DNA of 12,604 nt, taken from positions 1 through 12,604 of the forward strand of contig CAYRPN010000154.1 of NCBI GenBank assembly GCA_964426135.1, read 5' to 3'. Both the position numbers and the translations under genes were made by a program. Under the pieces are notes generated by a model. That model was not told where the DNA came from. It did not search any database and was given only the letters and a program-made list of their open reading frames with translations. This document shows, piece by piece, positions 1-5,722 of this stretch (its first letter is position 1; each line of letters opens with the position of its first letter). Source of the DNA: CAYRPN01 sp964426135. GTDB lineage: Bacteria; Planctomycetota; Phycisphaerae; Phycisphaerales; Phycisphaeraceae.

Positions 1-77
1 GCCGCCGCATTCATGGTCGGGGTGGGGGAGTGAATGGGATATTCAGGATGCCCGTTTGTCATCGGAGACATCATAAC

Positions 78-308
78 TCACCAAGTAGTGACGGCGTGCC
101 ATCGCGTGGCTCCTTGCCAGGGAAATCGCATATGGGAGGGCGAGGCTCCCGCCGAGCCGCGAACAATCTCGTGTGCCCGTCGTTTTTCGCGGCTCGGCAG
201 GAGCCTCGCCCTCCCGTCAAGGTCCAAATGCAATTGCCTTGGGCTCCTGGCGACATGTGCATAATCATGATGACAGGCATCGATGCAAAGGATGGCAACG
301 ATGGTCAT
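78..308 (-). other. Short reading frame at the expected cas2 position (possible cas2 remnant)
   Basis: An ATG at 308 overlaps the cas4-cas1 stop codon as ATGA, the same coupling used at other junctions of this operon. The 76-codon frame begins MTIVAILCIDA, which only loosely resembles the first beta strand of Cas2 (hydrophobic strand followed by Asp). From about codon 30 it is a translation of the palindromic repeat at 134-215. It is shorter than a typical Cas2 (about 90-100 residues) and shows no Cas2 features beyond the strand. It is either a chance frame after loss of cas2 or a cas2 start disrupted by the repeat. I do not call it a functional gene. Confidence 0.25.
134..215. repeat. Large imperfect inverted repeat (REP-like palindrome)
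   Basis: Two 30-bp arms (134-163 and 186-215) are reverse complements with one mismatch, separated by a 22-nt loop. The outer arm begins GGGAGGGCGAGGCTCC. Translated, the element gives peptides such as GEAPAEPR and GSAGASPS, which I associate with an abundant dispersed repeat of planctomycete genomes (knowledge from memory, not checked). It sits about 90 bp downstream of the cas4-cas1 stop, where cas2 is normally found in type I-G loci. The RNA would fold into a very stable hairpin and could act as a transcript end or stabiliser, but no T-run follows, so it is not called as a terminator. Confidence 0.85.
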
Positions 309-2290
309 CGCGTCACAATGTTCTCAAAGGTCGGGACGTCGCCGCGCAGCCAGCGCGCCAGCAGCCGCGCCTGCAATTTGATGACGGTGCGCCACGAACA
401 GCGGTAGTCGAACTTCGGATGGGTCACGAGTTGATCGAGCCTCGCCTCGTAGGCGCGCAGGACGGCCTTGCGCCCGGCGCCCTGCAGCATGCAGCCGGCG
501 GCGGAACAGTGAAAATCCCGGCTCGCGACCATGCCGGTGTTGATCGCGGTGATCACGACGGAGTCCGCCACGGTCGGGCGGAACGGCTCCATCAGGTCGA
601 GCGCCAGCGCGGGCCGGCCGTGGCGCGGTTGATGGTAGAAGCCCCACCAGGGATCGAGCCCTTCAGCCAGGAGCGCGACGGTGCACTCCTTGACCAGCAG
701 GGCGTAGGCGAACGAGAGCATCGCATTGACTGGATCGCGGGGCGGACGCCGGTTCCGGGAGTTGAAGTCCCATGTCGCATCGAAATCGCGCGGCTTGAGC
801 ATGTCGGCGAAGCGCGCGAAGTAATGAGCGGCCGCGGCGCCCTCCAGCCCCAGCAGGCTGCCGAGCGAATCGACCGCGGCGATGCGCGGCTGCAGGTCTT
901 CCATGTCGCGGAGGGCACGATCCAGGTCGGATGAGGAAGCCGCGTTGCGGCGCAGCAGAGTGCGCTGGTTGGCGACTTTGTCGGCGACGAGCTGTTTGGC
1001 GAATGCGAGGCAACGGTCCGGCCGCGCTGCGGCCTGAAACTGAGCCGCGCGATCAAACGCGTTGCGAAGCGTGATGCCGTGCGTCACGCCGTAGAACCAG
1101 TGCCCCATGGAAAGATGCACGACGGGAATCCCCGCCTCGCAGAGCAGGTGAATGGTCTGAGCGCTGATGCCCACGTTGCCGCACAGCACCAACTGGCTCA
1201 CATCCTTGAGACCGACGGTCGAGAGTTCCTCCTTCTCCTTTCGCACCACGAGGCGCTGGCTGGTCTTGCCGACGAAGGCGCCCTGCTCCTGGACGTAAAG
1301 CGGCTGGGCGTCATCGCGCGCGGGGTAGAGCCTGCGAACGGTCGGCGCGGCCTGGTCGGCGGGCACCTGCTGCAGCGCCAAGGTCTCGTCGGGCAGGCAG
1401 ATGCCGTTGAGCGAACACCCCTTGCACTTGGGGCTGTCATCGAGCGGCGGGGGCATCTCCTTAAGCCCCGCAGCCTGGTGCGTCTGTTCGATCAAGGCGA
1501 GCGTTTGTGCTTCGAGGTTCGAGGTGAAAGGCACTCTGACACGGGTGCGCGAACCGGCGAAATAGAGAAAGCCGTGATCGCAGCGGTAACCCGCCTCGCG
1601 CAAGAGCAAGCCCTGGGCCATGAGTTGAACGCGCTGCGTGTCGTAGCAGCGCTCGGCGTTGTTGGGCACGCGGCCACGCTTGGTTTCAACGGGCACGGCT
1701 TCGGCTGATGCGGTCTGGGCGGCGACCGCGGCGGGCATGCGTGAGCCTGCATCGCAGGGCTCAGTCAGGCCCTCGGCGGATTGGGTCATGCCGGTGTTCA
1801 CGGCGGTGGTCGTGTCGTTCGATGAGGTCGGCGATGCCTCGCAAGCGGCTTGCGTTGACGCTGCCTCCGGCGAAGAGCTTGTCGCCGCAACGGTCGCCAC
1901 GAGATCGAGCTTGGCCGTCAGCCGCAGCCGGGACGACGAAAGCGGCACCGACCGGCTGATCACCGGCGGCTCGTCGCCGTCGTCCGCAGGGGCGGCGCGC
2001 TTGGACTTTCGCTTTCCGCCCGGCGTGGTCGTCGTTTTGTCTTCGGCATCCGGCGCGTCACCGGCATCATCCGCGTCTATCGCCGGCCCACCGCCGGCCT
2101 CGGCGTCCGGCAGCACGTGGTCCAGTTGATCCACGCGACGATGCACGTTGCGGCCTTCGATGGTGTAGGCGTTGTCCGCCCACCGGCCTTCGACGTACAT
2201 GAGGTGGAACAGGCGCGGGCAGAATGTGAACTGCTTGACCATGTCAAGCGTGAGCGCGTCATCGCCGGTGACTGAGACGTTGGACGGCAT
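305..2290 (-). CDS. cas4-cas1: Cas4-Cas1 fusion protein, type I-G CRISPR adaptation
   Basis: This 661-aa fusion selects and integrates new spacers. The N-terminal half is Cas4, a RecB-like nuclease that trims prespacers and reads the PAM: C24 and C289, C292, C298 can bind an iron-sulfur cluster, and H50, D129, E202-x-K204 and Q222/Q226 to Y235 fit the RecB active site. Cas1 starts near residue 318 and keeps the integrase residues E483 (GLEGAAA), H553 and D565/E568 (LALDLMEPF). Cas4-Cas1 fusions are typical of type I-G. Two low-complexity stretches (about residues 60-118 and 131-199) interrupt the Cas4 domain; the second separates the Asp strand from the ExK strand, which are usually nearly adjacent. 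The ATG lies 3 nt after the csb2 stop with a GAGGAG-type ribosome site, so translation is probably coupled. No cas2 is recognisable after it. Confidence 0.95.
   Translation of the reverse strand: MPSNVSVTGDDALTLDMVKQFTFCPRLFHLMYVEGRWADNAYTIEGRNVHRRVDQLDHVLPDAEAGGGPAIDADDAGDAPDAEDKTTTTPGGKRKSKRAAPADDGDEPPVISRSVPLSSSRLRLTAKLDLVATVAATSSSPEAASTQAACEASPTSSNDTTTAVNTGMTQSAEGLTEPCDAGSRMPAAVAAQTASAEAVPVETKRGRVPNNAERCYDTQRVQLMAQGLLLREAGYRCDHGFLYFAGSRTRVRVPFTSNLEAQTLALIEQTHQAAGLKEMPPPLDDSPKCKGCSLNGICLPDETLALQQVPADQAAPTVRRLYPARDDAQPLYVQEQGAFVGKTSQRLVVRKEKEELSTVGLKDVSQLVLCGNVGISAQTIHLLCEAGIPVVHLSMGHWFYGVTHGITLRNAFDRAAQFQAAARPDRCLAFAKQLVADKVANQRTLLRRNAASSSDLDRALRDMEDLQPRIAAVDSLGSLLGLEGAAAAHYFARFADMLKPRDFDATWDFNSRNRRPPRDPVNAMLSFAYALLVKECTVALLAEGLDPWWGFYHQPRHGRPALALDLMEPFRPTVADSVVITAINTGMVASRDFHCSAAGCMLQGAGRKAVLRAYEARLDQLVTHPKFDYRCSWRTVIKLQARLLARWLRGDVPTFENIVTR
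1742..1763. repeat. Small hairpin inside the Cas4 insertion
   Basis: The sequence TGAGCCTGC-ATC-GCAGGGCTCA folds into a hairpin with 9 paired bases and one bulged G. It lies in the second low-complexity stretch of Cas4 (residues about 176-183, TEPCDAGS) between two catalytic strands. Its location in coding DNA suggests that a small palindromic element was inserted and kept in frame. The origin is inference. Confidence 0.45.
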
Positions 2291-2293
2291 CGG

Positions 2294-3799
2294 TCACTCT
2301 CCTCGGCGCGAGTCGAGTCCATCGAGCGCGGCAAAGACGCCCAGGCCCGTGTGCCGCTGCCTTCCCAGTGAAAGCGGGCCCGCAAAGCACTGATCGAATG
2401 TGAGCTTGACGTGATAGCGAGGGGCGGGGCCGAGTTTGTCGCGGGGCGCGAACTCACGGGCGTGCGGCACGGCGGGCCACCAGCAGACCGGGCTGAGTTC
2501 GACGCGGCACGGTAGCGAGATGCCCGCGTGCTTCAAAGCCGTGAGAATGAGTCTCTCGGCGCGGGCGAATGTTGCCGCGCCTTTCTGCGGCCTGGGGCTG
2601 GCGCCGCGCCTGTCGATGCGCTGATCGTGGCCCGGCAACAACACGGGCGACACGGTCGCCCATTGCCGGGCGGGACCGGCGTACCACTTCCGCGTGTAGC
2701 CGTCGTGATCCGCAAGGCGGACAAGGCGGGCGGCCGGATGGCCCTTTTGTTCGCTCATCTTCTCGTCGGGCAGCAGCGGCTGGCCGTTGAGCAGTTCTCC
2801 GAGGCGCCGGCAGACGGCCCCGTCACCGCCATACGGCTCGGCCAGGATGACGCGGCGAACCCGGGCGTCGGCGTGGCGGTGACCCACGGAAAGCAGTGGC
2901 AGGATCGACAACCGCGGGCCGCCATGATCCTTTGGATGGCCGAGGATCATCTGATCGACCACGTCATCGCCGAGATCGGCCCGCAGCCGCCGCCCCAACT
3001 CCCGCTGGCGAGAGGACAATCCACGGATCATGCCGACGAGGCACTTGATCCGGCGGGGGTCGAATGAAATCTGCACGTCATCGTCATCGGGTCTGCAAAG
3101 GTCGAAGGCGCAATAGGGGCGGGCGGGGGAGTAGGCATAGGCGCGCGTGGCGAAACGCACCGCACCCGGGTTATCGTGGATTTCCACGCCGCCGGTGTCA
3201 AGGTTCGTGCGGATGCGGTTCAGGAAGCGTTCGTGCGCTCGCTCCAACGTGTCAAGACTGCCGGCACAGGGAATGCGCAATGGCGTGCCGGCAAAACCTT
3301 CGCCTTCGGCGGGCACATGCACCGTCGCGCCGGCGCGCTCGCGGGGCCAATGATCCGACAACGAGCCGCATCCGACGGCCATATCGATGCCCCACCCGAC
3401 ACAGCAGATGTGACGGGCACATTCGGCGATGACTTCCGCATGCTGGCGCGCTCCCGCGGCGCCGGCGTCGAACGACCAGAGATAATCCACGTATGGATGT
3501 TCCTCCGGCAGGATCCGCGGCTGGATCAGCTTCGGCGTGCGGCTTGCGGGAGCGTTGTTGTTCGGCACGTAGGTCAACAGCGCGTCGCCCTGTCGCGCGG
3601 CTGGCGCGAGCACGGTCGGCGGCGCAAGCGACTCCAGCCATCGAAACGCGCCGGCCCGCGCGTCCGACCAGCGAGCCTTGGCGCCGGCGAGCAGGGCCTG
3701 GAATACCCGGAACGGCGAAGGGGGCCACTCGGATGCGCCACTGTCGCCGCGGCCGTGGTAGCGGTGATCGAGGAAGCGGATGGTGAGGTGGAGGATCAC
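2294..3799 (-). CDS. csb2: Csb2, Cas5-Cas6 fusion of the type I-G effector
   Basis: This 501-aa protein belongs to the GSU0054 family, the signature of type I-G. It should cleave the pre-crRNA (Cas6 role) and hold the crRNA 5' handle within the effector (Cas5 role). The N-terminus carries the RAMP strand and a typical EWPPSPFRVFQALL segment (residues 24-37). Near the C-terminus is a glycine-rich RAMP loop, GPLSLGRQRHTGLGVF (474-489), with H483 a candidate functional residue. The length fits the family. Translation starts at GTG 3799, overlapping the csb1 stop as GTGA; no other start keeps the conserved N-terminal strand. The gene ends 3 nt before cas4-cas1. The family assignment rests on motifs and gene order; which residue cuts RNA is not settled by the sequence. 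Confidence 0.92.
   Translation of the reverse strand: MILHLTIRFLDHRYHGRGDSGASEWPPSPFRVFQALLAGAKARWSDARAGAFRWLESLAPPTVLAPAARQGDALLTYVPNNNAPASRTPKLIQPRILPEEHPYVDYLWSFDAGAAGARQHAEVIAECARHICCVGWGIDMAVGCGSLSDHWPRERAGATVHVPAEGEGFAGTPLRIPCAGSLDTLERAHERFLNRIRTNLDTGGVEIHDNPGAVRFATRAYAYSPARPYCAFDLCRPDDDDVQISFDPRRIKCLVGMIRGLSSRQRELGRRLRADLGDDVVDQMILGHPKDHGGPRLSILPLLSVGHRHADARVRRVILAEPYGGDGAVCRRLGELLNGQPLLPDEKMSEQKGHPAARLVRLADHDGYTRKWYAGPARQWATVSPVLLPGHDQRIDRRGASPRPQKGAATFARAERLILTALKHAGISLPCRVELSPVCWWPAVPHAREFAPRDKLGPAPRYHVKLTFDQCFAGPLSLGRQRHTGLGVFAALDGLDSRRGE
2297..2304 (-). promoter_or_regulatory. Ribosome binding site of cas4-cas1
   Basis: GAGGAGAG on the minus strand, inside the last codons of csb2, 6 nt before the ATG at 2290. 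It supports that start and implies that csb2 and cas4-cas1 are translated from one message. Confidence 0.7.
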
Positions 3800-4881
3800 T
3801 TGGTTGCCTCCGCTGGTTCACCGGCGGCACCCTTTTCTTTCTTCTTCGTGCTGAGCGCCGCTTTGGCAAGTTTGGGACTGAAGACGGCCTCGCGCGGACT
3901 GGTATCGACTCCGAATGCAGCGGCAGTCGCCTGAGCATAGGCGACGGCCCCATCGCGGGTGATGTCGAACGCTTTCTCCGTACCATCGGCGTTGACGAGT
4001 TTGCGTTCAAACGGCTTATCGGGAACGGCGACAAGCTGGCACCCTTGCCGCAGATTGAGCGTCTTGCCGTCGAAATAGGTGATCGCCACCAGCGCGAGCC
4101 CGAGGAGATAGCGGCGGAGCTTGATCGCCTGATCCGCGGCCGCGGTGGTGATATCGCGCAGCGTGCAGAGGTTCAGCGACGCATCCCTGGCGATGCCCCC
4201 CAGGGCCTCGATGCCGCCGTGCGCGAAGGTGGCCGGCACTTCGGCCATGCCTTCGGTGGATGCCTTCTTTAGTTCCTCTTCCTTGCCGACGCCCGCCGCC
4301 TCGAAATCCAGGGCGGGAAAGTACTGTGCCGAGCGGCGGTGCTCTCGCACGTTGTAGGCGCGGATGATGGAGTTGATCAGACGAGGAACCTTGACGCCGG
4401 TGTCGCGCGAGTCCCACATGCCGAAGACCAGCGAAGTCGGCGCGATCTTCGCCAGCACAAGGGAATCGCCCTTGTCACGCTGCTTGATCGCCTTCTTGAG
4501 GTCGTCCGCCAGTGGGCTGAAACGAACGACGGCGTCGGCGGCACGATGTCCGGCTTCGAGCAGGTTCACGAAGACCTCCTCGCCGTCGATCGTCGCCTGC
4601 ACGCGAATCTGCGGCACCAGTTTGCCATCGGCGATCGTCGCAAACGCCGGCTCGATGCGGTTGGCCTGCGACGGAACGCTGTCGATGACGCAGACGGAGT
4701 ACTCTTTGTTCGGCCCGAACCAATCGATGTTATAGACCGGTGGATCCCCCTTCTTCTGCGAGGGGTTCGCATAGGTAGGCGGGAAGATGATCGGGTCGCC
4801 AACGGGCTTGAGCCATTGTTTGACAACGATCGCGGCGGGGCCGTCGTCTTTCAGCAGAAAGTCGAACTTCTCAACGGACAT
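3796..4881 (-). CDS. csb1: Csb1 (Cas7), crRNA-binding backbone of the type I-G effector
   Basis: This 361-aa protein is the GSU0053/Csb1 RAMP that polymerises along the crRNA to form the Cascade-like backbone. Recognisable segments are IDSVPSQANRIEPAF (66-80), GHRAADAVVRFSPL (111-124), LVFGMWDSRDTG (151-162) with VPRLINSIIRAYNV (165-178), and RRSAQY (182-187). An in-frame ATG lies 18 codons upstream at 4935, but the ATG at 4881 is preferred: AAAGGAG lies 5 nt before it and the conserved region begins there. The gene overlaps the end of csb3 by 11 bp and the start of csb2 by 4 bp. The C-terminal 25 residues are Lys/Glu/Ala-rich and probably disordered. Confidence 0.93.
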   Translation of the reverse strand: MSVEKFDFLLKDDGPAAIVVKQWLKPVGDPIIFPPTYANPSQKKGDPPVYNIDWFGPNKEYSVCVIDSVPSQANRIEPAFATIADGKLVPQIRVQATIDGEEVFVNLLEAGHRAADAVVRFSPLADDLKKAIKQRDKGDSLVLAKIAPTSLVFGMWDSRDTGVKVPRLINSIIRAYNVREHRRSAQYFPALDFEAAGVGKEEELKKASTEGMAEVPATFAHGGIEALGGIARDASLNLCTLRDITTAAADQAIKLRRYLLGLALVAITYFDGKTLNLRQGCQLVAVPDKPFERKLVNADGTEKAFDITRDGAVAYAQATAAAFGVDTSPREAVFSPKLAKAALSTKKKEKGAAGEPAEATK

Positions 4882-5722
4882 CGGAACTCCTTTCGAGTAG
4901 TGCGGAACCGAAGGCCTTGTAGCGGCCTTGGGCATCGCGGGGTTTCACGGGGAACGCGTAACAGCCGCTGGACAATGTCAGGATCAGACCGTGCGCCACC
5001 GACGCGGCGATCGTGACGGGCAACGGGTCAGGCCAGGTGTGATACGTGTTGCGGTCCCAGCGCGTCTCCATCTTCGGCCTGAACCGCTGCAACCCAACCA
5101 GCGCGAGCAACTCGACGGCAGGCGAAAAAGCGAACGTGACCTGACCGACGAAGCCAAGATCGATCGCGACGTTGCGGGAGATACGGCTGTCGAAGTTGAA
5201 GGGTGAAGGCTTTTCGATGGCTTCGATCGTCTGAAGCAATCGATCCCCCGCGGCGAGATGGCGCGCCAAGTGCTGGCGCATGCTGGGGCTTTGCTTTTTA
5301 CGGTCGCCCTTCCCGGTGACAGTGCCGTTAATGAAACCGGGGATCGTCATACCGGCCGACCACGTCTTGAAGCCCGCCTCGCTGGCGGATTCATCTTCCC
5401 ACCAGTCCAATCGCAGATTGAACGGCTCGCCCAGGAGCACCGGCGGGGACTTGGGTTCCTTCTTCACAGCACCGTCGTCACCATCATCCGACACTGAGCC
5501 TGTCGCATCGCTCGCCGGGATTGGCGTCACTGTGCATTGGACAAACTTTTCAAGAAGGTCGGCGTGTCGGTTGAACAAATGGAACCGTCGTCGATCATCA
5601 AACCAGCCCAATGCATCCGCATCCACCCGGCTGGCCAGTTCCAGCAGGCCGCAGCAGGCGAGGAACTGCCCGGGGTTGGTCAGATCGACATCCAGCGTGA
5701 GCGTGGGTTTCACGGTATTCAT
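4871..5722 (-). CDS. csb3: Csb3, Cas8-like subunit of the type I-G effector
   Basis: This 283-aa protein matches Csb3/Cas8u2, the smaller of the Cas8-like subunits found in type I-G loci (others carry the larger Csx17). By analogy it would take the large-subunit role: PAM recognition, duplex opening and Cas3 recruitment. The conserved N-terminus NPGQFLACCGLLELA (16-30) and the segment ELLALVGLQRFRP (204-216) support the call. A polar acidic stretch (about 70-95) looks like a linker. ATG 5722 overlaps the cas3 stop as ATGA, and the gene overlaps csb1 by 11 bp. The family call is confident; the detailed role of Csb3 is inferred from Cas8 analogy. Confidence 0.88.
   Translation of the reverse strand: MNTVKPTLTLDVDLTNPGQFLACCGLLELASRVDADALGWFDDRRRFHLFNRHADLLEKFVQCTVTPIPASDATGSVSDDGDDGAVKKEPKSPPVLLGEPFNLRLDWWEDESASEAGFKTWSAGMTIPGFINGTVTGKGDRKKQSPSMRQHLARHLAAGDRLLQTIEAIEKPSPFNFDSRISRNVAIDLGFVGQVTFAFSPAVELLALVGLQRFRPKMETRWDRNTYHTWPDPLPVTIAASVAHGLILTLSSGCYAFPVKPRDAQGRYKAFGSALLERSSDVR
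4887..4893 (-). promoter_or_regulatory. Strong ribosome binding site of csb1
   Basis: AAAGGAG on the minus strand, 5 nt upstream of the ATG at 4881 and inside the last codons of csb3. It is the best Shine-Dalgarno site in the operon, as expected if the multi-copy backbone subunit needs the highest translation. It decides the csb1 start against the upstream ATG at 4935. Confidence 0.8.

Noticed and set aside
1..133. CRISPR array or leader at the left edge
   Set aside because: No repeated unit with regular spacing can be seen; an array may begin outside the window, but nothing here supports calling one.
134..215. Rho-independent terminator of the cas operon
   Set aside because: The stem is much longer than usual and no T-run follows on the minus strand; the repeat interpretation is better.
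173..934. Long plus-strand reading frame opposite cas4-cas1
   Set aside because: Antisense to a clearly conserved gene; long shadow frames are expected in GC-rich DNA, and the product is Arg/Gly-rich without a motif.
2528..3934. Plus-strand frames opposite csb2 and the end of csb1
   Set aside because: They mirror the codon bias of the real minus-strand genes and show no conserved domain.
4882..4935. Csb1 start at ATG 4935
   Set aside because: The strong AAAGGAG before ATG 4881 and the conserved beginning of the family favour the shorter form.
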